Part shown: positions 12,205 to 23,499 of the stretch, piece by piece
Position numbering within the stretch: position 1 is the first letter of the stretch
Layout: the number at the start of each line of letters is the position of its first letter
From: Oncomelania hupensis
Taxonomy: Eukaryota; Mollusca; Gastropoda; Littorinimorpha; Pomatiopsidae
Direction: 5' to 3'
Assembly: GCA_036898135.1 (NCBI GenBank)
Contig: CM072525.1
Span: forward strand, 25,299,059-25,363,058
Length of the DNA: 64,000 nucleotides
Position numbers and translations under genes: made by a program
Notes under the pieces: generated by a model
What the model saw: the letters and a program-made list of their open reading frames with translations, nothing else
The model's database searches: none
What the model was told of the DNA's origin: nothing

Positions 12205-12346
12205 CCTGGATATCCCAGTTGTGTACAGGTGACATCAGAACCAAATTTGTCCCAGTCGTCGGCACACACTTCTTTCCACCGTCCGTTTGAAAAGTACTGC
12301 AGCACTCCTGTCCCGTCAACACTTTCATTTACCAAACGTACGGACG
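12205..12346 (-). CDS. SRCR domain 8, first-half exon
   Basis: Minus-strand exon with acceptor TTATTGCAG and donor GGGTGAGT, entering in phase 1 and leaving in phase 2. It encodes VRLVNES, GRWKEVCADDWD and VTCTQLGYP, the first half of a group A SRCR domain with C2 and C3. The matching second half was not found to the left, so it has decayed, is too divergent, or lies off the window. Confidence 0.8.
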
Positions 12347-12854
12347 CTGCAATAACAACATTTCAGTGAAAGCTACAAGTCTTCATAAATACTTTTTCCA
12401 GTACTAACTTAAAATCAACAACTGTCCCGTAGGTTTCTAGTGCAAACAATACTAGAAGGGCAAAGTCCATATGACTCACATGCTCCTTATTCAGTATTTA
12501 ACATGAAAATTAGTGGCCAGAAAAAAAAACCACACTAAATAAAACGATGGCATTAAAACGCAAAGTAATACAACCTTTGATTTTTCGATGCTCTTGACCT
12601 TGACCCCCGGCTCCAAATACACTCAAATAAACTACAGCAAAGTTGTATTATGTCCCAACAAACACTGAGCTTGGTATGACCTTGACCTTCAGTGATCTTG
12701 ACCTTGGGATGACCGTGACCTTTAGTGACCTTGCATTTGGGATGACCTTGACCTTCACGTCACCTCTCATGCTCATGTATGATCAAATAACCCAATAAGT
12801 TAAATATAGAGCCGTTCTACTGTACAATGACCCTTTTTAACATTTATTTAAAAA

Positions 12855-13942
12855 CTAGTGGTTTTGTACCCTGGCAAGCCAGGGTACACAGGTTGCTGTT
12901 TAAAATGTAGACAGAGAGACAAATGTTGTCTGCGAGTTTCATTTTAGAAGCACACTGAAACAGTGTAGCACACATAACTGAGCATTAAACATTAAAAATG
13001 CACTGAAATGATTGCAATAGTTTACTTGCAGGGGTCGAATGATGAAGCACTGCAAAACAGAGTAGATTAAAAGGTACATGTTGATGTTCGACTCGAGCAA
13101 TGCATTGAACTATTTTAATTTAAAATGATAATTGCAATGTACTGCAGAACAGAGTCAAACATTAGAAATGCACTGAAATGATTGCAATAGTTTACTTGCA
13201 GGGGTCGAATGATGAAGCACTGCAAAACAGAGTAGATTAAAAGGTACATGTTGATGTTTGACTCGAGCAATGCATTGAACTATTTTAATTTAAAATGATA
13301 ATTGCAATGTACTGCAGAACAGAGTATAGGTGCATGTTTGAGTAATGCACTAAAATATTTTATTTTAATTTAGTATTTATGTTGGGCAACGTATTTTTAA
13401 ATGTCATACCTTTATTTAAAAATATTAGGCATTATATTTATTGCAATGTACTTACACTTACAGCCAACGCTGTTGTCAAATGTCATCTGCAAAGTTATAT
13501 GTGACGTTACGTTTGGCGCTTGAATGGGATTCTTGCAAGATTGTTTGCGAATGAATTTTTGTGCGCATATATGTATGGATGAAAAAGAAAGTGAACAGGT
13601 AACCTTCAGCTGTAAGATTGGTGACATGAGTGCAAAAGTGTTTTGAATGCAAATAAAACAAAATTTGCGGTATTACGGAACGGCACGTTCTTGACACGGG
13701 TTGAATCGGAAGCGCGCGGAATGAGGCTATTGCAGTTTGTGGACATTTTGTTTATTTATTTATCTCAGAAACGGTTAAACGTCCGGTAAGGAAATGTCGG
13801 CTATAACGATTTCGCGGGTTTTGAGCGCACAGAAGGCCGATCCGCAGCGCCCAGCACCTGCCCAGATCAGCGTCCATACCGGACAAACTTTACAGTAGAG
13901 GTGAAGAAGGACTTCCGGCTAAGCAATTTATATATATATAGA
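12855..13942 (-). mobile_element. Non-autonomous Helitron
   Basis: On the minus strand the insertion starts TCTATATATATA and ends in a hairpin (TGTACCCTGGC, two bases, GCCAGGGTACA; 12865-12888) six bases before CTAG. It sits between A and T with no target duplication, exactly inside the GACCTT repeat; joining the flanks restores the family sequence (aaaa|tgacc). TC start, hairpin and CTRR end are the defining Helitron features. No Rep/helicase frame is present in 1,088 bp, so it is non-autonomous. Confidence 0.85.
12991..13325. repeat. Tandem duplication (period 170 bp) inside the Helitron
   Basis: 12991-13155 and 13161-13325 are nearly identical, differing at only a few positions (attaaaaatg/attagaaatg, gttcgac/gtttgac). 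Confidence 0.85.
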
Positions 13943-14065
13943 TGACCTTGATCTTCAAGATCAAAGCTAAAACGGAACATATATAAACGATCAATCTATC
14001 ACAAGTTTGGACTTTTAATCTCTCATAGTTTAAGCTCAAGGTCACTTCAAAGTATCCATATGAAC

Positions 14066-14643
14066 AGTATATTACATTACATGATTATTGCTTTAGGTCC
14101 AGCGGACTCTTCCGAGCCAAATCAGGACCGGACAACCCCCGATCCCCATAAAAGATCTGCTGAAACAACCCTAGTGGTAAAACTGAACGCTCTCCACCAG
14201 CCAGTCACTTTACAATAAAGACATCCCACGCAAGGGACACTGAGGCTGTACTCTAATTTATCGAATCCCCGTTTACAAAAACAAAATAGAATACAAACAT
14301 CATTACACAATATCAACAAAACACATACATATAAAATGCCTACATTGCTAAATGATAACATCATAGGAAGCCCTAGTTACCACCTGGCAGAAAGCGTCCA
14401 ATATTCCAAAGCTGATCAAACAGACCTCACACACAAATAAGAAGTCTTGTCGGGGAAGAGTTTTCAAGAAAAAAGGTAGGTGACTGGTCTAGCGAAGAAG
14501 AAGATAGTATAGCAGATTGATAGAACAGAGCAGGAATGAGAAAGAACAAATGAGAAAGACAGCGACAGTGGGAATTTAAAGCACTAAATTTCCAGAAGGT
14601 GGGGATACTATTTATACTGAAACCCCTGGCACCCCAACGGGGG
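14066..14643 (-). mobile_element. Non-autonomous retroposon, short form (copy 2)
   Basis: The same sequence as copy 1 in reverse orientation, with a TACAT/ATTAC-type tail on the left. It starts at the CCCCCGTTGG block and lacks the 5' ~120 bp of the long form. An imperfect direct repeat (tatccatatgaac 14053-14065, tatctatacgaac 14644-14656; 11 of 13 match) flanks it, consistent with an older insertion into the GACCTT repeat. Confidence 0.8.
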
Positions 14644-15020
14644 TATCTATACGAACCAACCTTGGACAGCCCCAGTGACCTTGTGCTTGTAGAGAAGTTG
14701 ATCCAATTTGCAAAGTATGTGTGTCTCACTGATATCTATCATGCATCAACCAATCATAAATTCAATATTAATAATTTCGGAAAAAAAGTGAAATTTTGAA
14801 AATTTTTATTATTTTTTAAAAATAATATTTGTTGACCTTGTGACCTTAACCTTGACGTGAAGTCATTCATTCACTAATCGTTTATGAGGTCTTGTAAATA
14901 TACACCATCTTACCTTTGTGGTTGTGATAATTGAAATAGGTTCTGAGATAGTAAGCCACTTGCAGTTTTTGCACAGACGGACGGCGAACAGACAAGGGAA
15001 CGGACAACATTGCATATAGT

Positions 15021-15033
15021 ATTATTATTATTA

Positions 15034-15095
<62 letters not shown>
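15021..15095. repeat. (TTA)n microsatellite
   Basis: An uninterrupted TTA run near the 3' part of the GACCTT repeat. The same position is occupied by ATT runs in another copy (30418-30480). Confidence 0.9.
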
Positions 15096-15200
15096 GAACT
15101 ATTTAGGACTCATCTTGCACAGATTTGCAAAATTCTGAAAAAGTTTTTGGGAGGGTGGGGGTGTGAGGGAGGTTGAGCACATAGCCTCACACTGCTACTG

Positions 15201-15442
15201 GAAGGATGGAAGCCCATTTTCCTCGCATTCACAAAAGTATCGGTGCAATTAAAATATAATGTTAAGACATAAAAGTAATGGTAACTTTGAACTTAAGTTA
15301 AGATGACCATGACCTTCATTTAACCTTGAATACCATGTATGGTCAAATAAACTAAAGCCACGTTGTATTATGTCCGAAATGTAATAATTACCTTGAGATA
15401 ATCTTAAACTTTATATCACCTTTCTGAAAATACTTTGAAACA
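15201..15442. repeat. Partial second GACCTT repeat copy
   Basis: Contains 'tgaccatgaccttcatttaacc' and 'gtcaaataaactaaagcc...ttgtattatgtcc', in the family order but short. Confidence 0.55.
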
Positions 15443-15590
15443 GTCGGGGGAATCCTATCCTATCCTGTCCCGTAACACGGAGGTCGTAGGGGCACCACAG
15501 ATGATCGCTTAACCAGCATACTCCATCTTTCTCTGTCCTCGGCAGCCCTGATGGCTTTGCTCAGTGTCAAACCAGTCCATTCTTGAATGT

Positions 15591-15829
15591 TACGAATACG
15601 AATACGATCACTTTATTATCTCAATCAAAGAGAAATTCAGACGTGATGCCACATATACATTTTACAGGACGATAAAGGACAGTATAACAACAATAAACAG
15701 TGAACAGTAAAACAGGATAAAAGTATATCAAGAAGACATTACTGAATTAACCATTTAAAACTGTAATCATAAGACGTTACATGGGGAAAACAAATACCTA
15801 TCACATGATTTACGTTCAGTGTCATAATC
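15591..15829 (-). mobile_element. 3' end fragment of a CR1-like LINE
   Basis: The reverse strand reads aatttctctttgattgag, then ataataaagtgatcg and a (TATTCG)n tail. This is the same type of 3' end as at about 34026-34485. No coding part is kept. Confidence 0.5.
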
Positions 15830-16521
15830 ATGCCTACCCTCAATTCGAAGTTTCCGTATTAGCTTTTTCAAATTTCAGTATCACTATTACGATTTCCGTT
15901 TACTTTTACTACCTTGTTTTTGCACTCATCCTTTTTGATATTATGCGAAGAATCCAGTGATTGATTTGCTGCCACAATGATCTTTTTCTTCTCCAAAGCC
16001 TCGTAATTCTTCATATACTGTGGGCCTTCCGCGTGCCGCTTGATGTCGTTCATATCACCGGCGGAGATGCCAAACTGGTTGGCACAAATCGTACTTTTGA
16101 GTCAGTGCTGCCGCGAATAACGAAAGGACACTTTTCCGAATACGAGGCAAGAAATGTCTGCCCCTTGCGCGTTTTTTTTTTAAAGATTCAGATTCACAAT
16201 CACTTTGCTTAGCCGTTCGTTTGAACGCCATGTTTTAAATTCACGAGCACTGATCTTCACTGCGACTGTGCAAAAATGGGTTCGGCAAACTTCTGTGCCT
16301 CTACCGGAAACTTCGATGTCACAGGTCTCCACTGCGACTGCGCATTGCGGCATTAAACTTTCGGAAAAAGGTCATGCGGTGCATTACCACAGGCCAACGA
16401 TTTCGATTTTTTTTCTTTATCATTTTTTTTAATTTCCGTACCGTAAAACAAATATCCGTATTTTCTTGCCGAGTTTTTCAAATTTCCGGAAAAAATACGG
16501 AAATTCCGTACGGGTAGGCAT
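15830..16521 (-). mobile_element. TIR-bounded DNA transposon remnant with a BED-like zinc-finger fragment
   Basis: The ends are inverted: ATGCCTACCC at 15830-15839 and GGGTAGGCAT at 16512-16521, followed on each side by TTTCCGTATT-type sequence. Inside, the minus strand around 15960-16150 encodes KCPFVIRGSTDSK and, after one frameshift, GISAGDMNDIKRH, resembling zinc fingers at the N-terminus of hAT transposases. A matching 8-bp target duplication was not found. Confidence 0.5.
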
Positions 16522-16544
16522 ACATCAGATACATCATTCGAGGT

Positions 16545-18045
16545 TCCCTGTGGGTTCGGGCATTAAATAGAATAGACCCAACGTTTCCCGGCGTGTCGTA
16601 AGAGACGACTAACAGGGGTGATGTTAGCACGGCATCACTGGGCGAAAGTCTTCTACACAGAAGTCACCGGCCAGGGCGGCGGAACCTCACGTTACTACAG
16701 GTTCAACGACCACGTGCTCAGGGCCAAGGCGAGCCACGCTGTAATCGTGGATTTCGGCTGTGGCCAACATCCTGGAGAGGATTGGGCACCGCCAGGTCTT
16801 TTTTGCCCAAGACACACTACATGATGACACAATCCACTAATTCAATACCGGATCGGTTGTCGCCCGGCTCAAGGACCGCGCCTTCCGTTGGCCACCAGGG
16901 CGGAGGTGTTAAGTATGCTACTGATGGACAATTTAGCAAGATCCGCACGAGAAACAACATCGTCATAGGAACCTGGAATGTCAGTACCCTAACTGCGGAA
17001 GGAAAATTAGAAGAACTGGCCCACGAGTTGGACCACTATCGATGGAACGTTCTAGGCATCAGCGAACTGCGCTGAAAGGCCTAGGTGAAACAACGACCGA
17101 CAAAGGCCACAAGCTTTATTTCAGCGGTAGAGATGACAGGGCACGAACACGGCGTTGGATTCTTGATCCACAAGAACATTCTAGCCACTGTCATGGGTTG
17201 CCGCCCAGTCTCCAGTAGACTCATTACCGTCCGTCTGAGAGCAGCCCCTTTCAACATCACCATCATCCAGGCCTATGCCCCAACATCAGACTATGACGAC
17301 AGCGAAGTGGAGGATTTTTATGAAAATCTACAGGCGATACTTGACCAAGTGCCGAAGAAGGACATAGTCATAGTGCAAGGCGACTGGAATGCCAAGGTTG
17401 GCCAAGATGCGCACCACAACTGGGGAGACACATGTGGACCCCACTGCAACAACGAGACAAATGACAGGGGTCTGAGACTCTTGGAGTTTGCCAGATACAA
17501 CAATCTGGTACGGGCAAACACGCTTGGTCTCCACAAAAACTCCAGACGATGGACATGGCACAGTCCCGGCGGGGAGCATCACAACCAGATAGACTACATC
17601 ATGGTCAAGAAACGCTTCAGATCAAGCATCAACATTCGCAGGACACGCACATTTCCAGGAGCAGACATCGGAAGTGACCACGATCTCGTGATGATGACTG
17701 TCCGGCTCCACTTGAAGAGAGTAAATACAGCAAAGTGCACTAGACTGAAGTTCGACCTGGACAAACTGCAACACCCGGAGGTGGCAGAACTATTTCAGGC
17801 CACAATTGGAGGGAAATTTGCACCACTGCTCATTTTGGGGGCTGGTGAAGTAGATGTCAACACCATGACCACCACCTTCAACTCAGCTGTGACAGATGCC
17901 GCCACTGAGATCTTTGGCAAGCACCGAGCAAAGAAGAAGCCGTGGATCACACCTGAACCTTTGGATCTGTGTGATAAACGAAGAGAGATAAAAAAGAAAA
18001 AAGAACACCTCACAGGGAGCTGACGTCTACCGAAAAATCAAAAAT
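16545..18045 (+). mobile_element. Endonuclease-RT LINE copy C, 5' half only
   Basis: Starts CTGTGGGTTCGGGC like copy A and ends abruptly at '...aatgacatc' before the RT, where it abuts copy B. A 3'-truncated non-LTR copy is unusual because these elements normally lose their 5' end. It is probably the remains of an inversion or recombination event. Confidence 0.75.
17085..18023 (+). pseudogene. Endonuclease domain of LINE copy C
   Basis: AP-endonuclease-like motifs are visible: QGDWNAKVGQD, HHNQIDYIMV and IGSDHDLVMM. The upstream part (IVIGTWNVSTL, about 16960-17075) is in another frame after a one-base lesion near 17072. The protein stops at 18023 before any RT. Confidence 0.75.
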
Positions 18046-19485
18046 GACATCTTTTTCGGTCTCCCTCTTCTTCTACCTCCTTGCACTGTGCCTTGCAGAA
18101 TGGTCTTTGCAAGGCCTGAAGATCTGGTGACGTGGCCATACCATCGGAGTTTCCGTTTCTTCACCATTGTGAGCAGGTCATGGTGTTGTCCAATGGCTTG
18201 TGTGATGGTCTGTCGGACTTCGTCGTTGGTGATGTGTTGGGTATAGGAAATGCCCAGAAGTCTTCTGTAGCACCTATCCTTCATGCTTTGTATTCTTCGT
18301 TGTAGATCTGCTGTGGGGGTCCATGCTTCGCAAGCACATAGGAAGATGGAGATGACAAGGGAGCGCAGCAGTCTTACTTTGGAATGTAGACTGATGGTCC
18401 TGTCTTTCCAAATTGGCTTCAACCTTGTCAGGGCAGCAGTTGTTTGTTCGATCCTGGAGAAGACTTCCTGTCTGGACCCATTGTCTGATACAATGGCTCC
18501 TAAATATTTAAAGCTATTCACTGTGTTGAGGGATTGGCCTTGGACTTTGATGTCCGTGTTGATGCCATTGGTGTTGTTGGTCATCATTTTTGTCTTCTCT
18601 GCACTTATTTCCATTCCATAAGCTCTTGAGGTGGTGTCAAGCCTCTGTACCAGCTGTTCAAGTTCCTCTCCAGCCAATCCATCAATGTCATCCGCAAAAC
18701 GAAGATAGGAGATTGCTCCACCCCCTATGCTGACTGTGCCTTCGTAATCTGCAAGACAATCTGACATGATGCGCTCTAAAAAGATGTTGAAGAGTGTTGG
18801 AGAGAGTAGGCTCCTTGACGCACACCGATTGTTGTTCTGAACCAGTTCCCGATGACGCTGTTATGGAGGACTGCACTGGTAGCCTTGTCATACAGGCTTT
18901 TGATGACTTCAATAATTTTAGGGCTGATGTTATACACTTTCATTGTTGCCCATAGAGCTGCATGCCAGACTCGGTCAAACGCCTTCTTGAAGTCTATGAA
19001 CACATGATATAGATGTTGCTGGTGCTGTAGGTATTTCTCACAGATTATTCTGAGGTTGAAAATCTGTTCAGTGGTGCTTTGCCCAGCCCTGAATCCTGCT
19101 TGTTCTTCAGCTATGATTTGTTCAGCTTGGGGTTTCAACCTGTTGAGTATTACTTTCAGGAGGACCTTGCTGGGATGGCTGATGAGGCTGATGGTGCGGT
19201 AATTTTCACACTCCTGAAGGTTACCTTTTTTGGGGAATTTTCCTTCCGCAGTTAGGGTCCTGACATTCCAGGTTCCTATGACGATGTTGTTTCTCGTGCG
19301 GTTTTTGCTAAATTGTCCATCAGTAGCATACTTATCACCTCCGTCCTGGTGGCCAACGGAAGGCGCGGTCCTTGTGTGGGCGACGACCGATCCGGTATGG
19401 AATTAGTGGATAGTTTCATCATGTAGTGTGTCTTGGGCAAAAAAGACGAAGCGGTGCCAAATCCTCTCCAGGCGTCGGGGGAATC

Positions 19486-20224
19486 AAAACGAGTCAAATG
19501 TCGGCCTGGCGGTCGGTCCTTTGGAAGCAATATCTCAAGAACCACTTAACAGATTTTGACTAAACTTCATAAGAACATTACCTAGGTTAGTGGCCTGCAT
19601 GCCGTGCCATTATATTATTATATTTATGCTCTACCGCAAAGGTCAAGGTCATTGGAGATATTTTGTTGCTTAACACATTTTGCTCAACATCTCAAAAACG
19701 GCTGAAGCGATTTTGTTGAGTTTTGGAATACAAGTACTTCACAGCATGGGTCATCCTTTAGTCCGGTTGTCGGTGAGTCTGTCGCTCCGAATGTCACTGT
19801 TTTGTTCAAACCACAATGTTTGCCTTGTCGCAAGAATAACTGAACCGAAATTCATCATTTTAATTTTGTGGATTATTTTATTTCATTAGCATTTGTACTT
19901 ATTAAAGCTCAAGGTCATTGAGCTTCACCATTTTCTAAACGAGTTTTGCACTGTATTTTTGTATAACAAAATTGACTGATCTGATTTTGAGTTAATGTTA
20001 ATAATAAGATATTATTTGTAAAACGAATTCTAACATAGCAATAGTTTGAAAATAATTAACGCGTTATACGTTATAAGTTTTCGTCCACGGATGGACAAAC
20101 AAACAGGACAGAAGAAAATGTTTATATGACTATTTAGGAGGTAAGATTTGAAAACAAAAATCAGAATAATTTTGATTTTGGAGTGAATACGACTATACGA
20201 ATCAAAAGACCATAGAAAACTAAC
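19486..20224. repeat. Second AGGTCAAGGTCA-containing dispersed repeat
   Basis: Contains 'gcaatatctcaagaaccac', 'aggtcaaggtcattggagat' and 'catctcaaaaacggctgaag', with wording like the GACCTT family but a different order. No coding exon was seen. Confidence 0.45.
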
Positions 20225-20409
20225 CTTTTATGCAACTGAGAGCAATATCATTTGGGTGTTGACATCTGTCATTAGCAGTAGAAGAAACACATTGCGAGAT
20301 GTTGGCAGCTAGTGGTGGACAGAACAGGTTACTTGAAAGTATCGGTTCCGTCGCCGTTGAGCGATACAACTGCGCTCTCCTGGCAGGGAGTTGAAGAGTA
20401 CCAAAGTGC
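20225..20409 (-). CDS. SRCR domain 7, second-half exon
   Basis: Acceptor GCGTGCAG and donor AAAGGTTAGT; phase 2 in, phase 1 out. Encodes ILSSNLFC, ISQC, DRC and DIALSC: the four cysteines C5-C8 of a group A SRCR second half. Pairs with 21087-21222. Confidence 0.8.
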
Positions 20410-21086
20410 CTGCACGCACAGCATGTGTGTACACTTTTACCAATACTACACCGATTTATCCAAACAGTGATTTTATCAAGTGTAATCCATAGGTTGTGCA
20501 CGATCCGGCCTAGTGAGACACAACAGTCCTACAGATCGGACTCAGAAATATGAAGAGGCACAAACAAGTGTCAAGATGTCATTAACTTTACAGAACAATT
20601 TCCCGTACAGAAGGGAATAAAAATGCACTTAATTGTTTTTATGTAACTTTATAGCAGCTCTTGGTAAAGGCGCTGGCAGACAACATGAACTCAAGCTGCC
20701 CAAGGCTCCAACTTGCTTCCTGATGCACACCGTGTAACGCCAGTCAATAAACGACCTAAATTTATGTGCGCTTATTTGAGCCTGTTGCCTGACTCTTTTG
20801 AAAGAAATGACTGCCTTCTTTAACGTGCCACTGCGATGACAAAAGGGAAAGTAAAACACTGTATTAAGAGTCATTACAGAAAGTCGACTTCTATGAGAAA
20901 ACGTTCCAGTCACCGTGGAAATTCGAACCAAAGTGAATCATTCGAACGCCAGGCGAGCGTTTTATATACACTGCAAGCGTTCTATCACTGAACAGATCTG
21001 TTACCCTAAATTTAAAGAGATCTGTTCGTATTGCTCCATGCACGTTAGTCTAAAACTACAACGTAGAAATGCTGATGTTGACTTAC
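20410..21086. other. Intron between the halves of SRCR domain 7
   Basis: About 680 bases with no recognisable repeat or exon; canonical splice sites at both ends. Confidence 0.6.
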
Positions 21087-21222
21087 TGCGGACCAAACAA
21101 GATACTACAGATAGCATCCACACTGGGCTGGGTCCACAAACTATCACAGACGGTGGACCACGTGCCGGACACGAAGACCTGCAAGCGACCATCATAGCGT
21201 CCTGTGCCGTTCACCAGGCGTG
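21087..21222 (-). CDS. SRCR domain 7, first-half exon
   Basis: Acceptor CCCTGCAG and donor CAGTAAGT; phase 1 in, phase 2 out. Encodes RLVNGTGRYDGRLQV, TWSTVCDSLW and AICSILFGP, with C2 and C3 in place. Confidence 0.85.
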
Positions 21223-21329
21223 CTGCAGGGTCGGGAGTATTCCCTACAATCATTTAGCTGCATGTTAACGTCAGTCGCAATTTAGAAGGATATTTTATTA
21301 TGAATATAATTTTTTTTATAATGAATGAT

Positions 21330-21440
21330 GATAGTAGTACATGTAGTAGTAGCAGTAGTAGTGGTAGTAGTTAAGTAGTAGTAGTAGTAGTAGTAGTTAT
21401 AGTAGTAGTAGTAGCAGCAGTAGCAGCGCTATTTAGTAGT
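21330..21440. repeat. (TAG)n microsatellite
   Basis: Imperfect TAG/GTA repeat directly upstream of the SINE head. Confidence 0.85.
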
Positions 21441-21445
21441 AGTGG

Positions 21446-21875
21446 GAGGCACGGTGGCCTAATGGTAGAGCTTTGGCTTGTGGATCTGAAGGTCCCGGGT
21501 TCGAGCCCAGGCCGGGGCATTGTGTTGTGTCCTTGGGAAAGACACTTTACTCCCGTTTCCTACTCCTTCGGATGAGAGTATAAACCGAGGTCTAGTCTGT
21601 GTCGCATACATTCCATCATAACGGACTTTAAAGATCCTGACGCTCATGTCCTAGACGGGTGAGTGCCGGTGACAAGAACACACCCAGCATGCACTTAGGT
21701 CCTTCTCCCCCATCCCTGGCTGCCCAGGATTGTGCTCAGTTATACGGGCGTCAGACCATGCGCCCAAAGGCTGCGGGTGGGCGTCTCGGGCGGCTTGAGT
21801 TAGATCCTGTATCGGCCAGCGCCTTGAGCAGCTCTTGAGCTGGTAAAGCGCTATATAAGAACGATTAAATAAAAA
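21446..21875 (+). mobile_element. tRNA-derived SINE, about 430 bp
   Basis: The head has Pol III box A TGGCCTAATGG (21455-21465) and box B GGTTCGAGCCC (21498-21508) at tRNA spacing. The body contains 'ccttgggaaagacactttac' and 'cctgtatcggccagcgcc'. The 3' end is 'taaagcgctatataagaac' followed by an A/T tail. Parts of the same SINE occur at 28955-29160 (reverse) and 31060-31165. Not a functional tRNA gene, because no clover-leaf 3' half follows box B. Confidence 0.85.
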
Positions 21876-22294
21876 AGTAGTACAACTACTGCTAAATTTT
21901 AAAGAGAATCTGAGTCAATGTTTAACACTAGATATTTTGATCATAGAAGAGTGTATTAATTCACATTATTGCATTGAAAGTTCTATAAGAGTATGGAAAA
22001 CAAAATGTCTAGCCATGCAGCCTCTCTAACCGTCATCGAAAATTACAGCCGAAACACCAGAAAGGCGGACCTTATTGAAGATACAATAGGTACTGTTTTA
22101 GTTGGCCAACAGAGCCAGCCGGTAAGGTTGTATGTAGCGCATGCAGTAAACGTTACAAAGTATTATAAACTCAAAAGGTCTGTTTCTAACTGTGTGTGCC
22201 TGTATTGTCCACTATGACATTTTGCAATGACAGTTAATTTCTCGGGTACTCCTTTTGGTATTGGATGCAGTTAGTCAAAATGTTACAAAATAAC
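21876..22294. other. Unassigned intronic sequence
   Basis: No repeat boundary or exon recognised; the short plus-strand frame at 21993-22217 has no domain support. Confidence 0.5.
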
Positions 22295-22489
22295 TAGAAA
22301 GGCAAATCCCATATGACTCGCATGCTCCTAATGGAACTTCCAATATTTAAAACGTAAATGAGTGCTTAGAAAGAAACGAAATAAAACAGTAAAGTAATAC
22401 CGACTTTGATCTTTCGATACTCTTGATCTTGAGATGTCTTAGACCTCCGGTTCCAAATACACTTACGTACGAACAAATCAACAACAGCA

Positions 22490-23074
22490 TTACATTACAT
22501 TACATTATTATTGCTTTAGGTCCAGCGGACTCTTCCGAGCCAAATCAGGACCGGACAACCCCTGATCCGCATAACAGATCTGCTGAAACAACCCTAGTGG
22601 TAAAACCGAAAGCTCTCCACCAGCCAGTCACTTTACAATAAAGACATCCCACGCAGGGCTAGGGGACGGCTGAGGCTTCACCCCAACTTATCGAACCCCC
22701 GTTTACAAAAACAAAATAGAATACAAACATCATTATAAATTATCAACAAAACACATACATATAAAATGCCTACATTGCTAAATAATAACATCATAGGAAG
22801 CCCTCGTGACCACCTGGCAGAAAGCGTCCAATATTCCCAAGCTGATCCAACAGACCTCATACACAAATAATGAGTCTTGTCCCGGAAGAGTTTTCAAGAA
22901 AAAAGGTATGAGACTGGTCTAGCGAAGAAGACGATAGTATAGCAGATTGATAGAACAGAGCAGGAATGAGAAAGAGCAAATGAGAAAGACAGCGACAGTG
23001 GGAATTTAAAGCACTAAATTTCCAGAAAGTGGGGATACTATTTATACTGAAACCCCCTGCACCCTAACGGGGGT
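22490..23074 (-). mobile_element. Non-autonomous retroposon, short form (copy 3)
   Basis: 585 bp with a (TTACA)n-type tail on the left. Flanked by an exact 13-bp direct repeat ATCAACAACAGCA (22477-22489, 23075-23087). It starts at the same CCCCC block as copy 2, so the short form has a defined 5' end. Confidence 0.85.
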
Positions 23075-23381
23075 ATCAACAACAGCAAAAGTTGTATTAT
23101 GCCCAAAAAGTTATCTTGTATGACCTTGACCAGTGATGGAGATCACGTACAATCGTAGATCTACGTGTTTCACGTACTGAGTTGGGAAATCACGTAACGA
23201 AAATGTAATGAAAGGGTATAAACACGCACAAAGTCAGTGCCAAACGGGTATGAAAACGTAAAGCTAAGTTGCTGGGAGGTATCATCAGGTACAACTATTT
23301 CGGTCGTGCGTACAGCTTTCGCTCGATTTGGATCGTGTGCCTGTACGTCGTGCGCGACCACCTTTTCATTCATTGAGTAGA

Positions 23382-23414
23382 TTAACGTCCCCGGACACAT
23401 GAGCGTATAGGGGA
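23382..23414 (-). repeat. Hairpin tag (GTCCCC...GGGGAC), reverse copy
   Basis: The reverse strand reads tcccctatacgctcatgtgtccggggac, then gttaa; the same sequence as at 31523-31586 and 42836-42890. Target duplication not resolved. Confidence 0.7.
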
Positions 23415-23499
23415 AACGCCTACCACCCTCTCTCCCCCTCCTATTCATTCTGTCGCTTCCGAGAAACACCCAATCATATGCACGATAATATTCACTATT

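Larger units (their letters stand above)
12452..15200 (+). repeat. GACCTT-rich dispersed repeat, copy 1 (interrupted by a Helitron and a retroposon)
   Basis: It starts 'ggcaaagtccatatgactcac' and contains repeated TGACCTTGACCTT, 'gatcaaataaactacagc', 'ggaacatatataaacgatc', 'ggacagc', 'gaagtcattcattcac' and a 3' part with 'acggacggcgaacagac', a TTA microsatellite and 'ggactcatcttgcac'. Shared order with copies near 22295, 29660, 43297 and 43855 defines the family. The remaining sequence is 12452-12854, 13943-14065 and 14644-15200. No coding frame was recognised. Confidence 0.8.
15455..19473 (-). mobile_element. Endonuclease-RT LINE copy B, interrupted and internally deleted
   Basis: Flanked by GTCGGGGGAATC at 15443-15454 and 19474-19485. 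The 3' end with its (TATCC)n tail is at 15455-15590. The element resumes at about 18046 with the basic GGRRRGRPKK tail region and runs through RT (FADDIDG near 18690) to about 19230. It then jumps, with most of the endonuclease deleted, to its 5' part at 19235-19473. About 2.45 kb of other elements is inserted between the first two parts. Frames are broken, so it is a dead copy. Confidence 0.8.

Noticed and set aside
17318..17582. Cysteine-rich minus-strand frames repeated at 24632-24958 and 40893-41153
   Set aside because: Antisense of the LINE endonuclease; recurrence follows from the LINE copies.
21446..21520. Functional tRNA gene
   Set aside because: Only box A and box B are tRNA-like; the sequence continues as a SINE body and recurs elsewhere.
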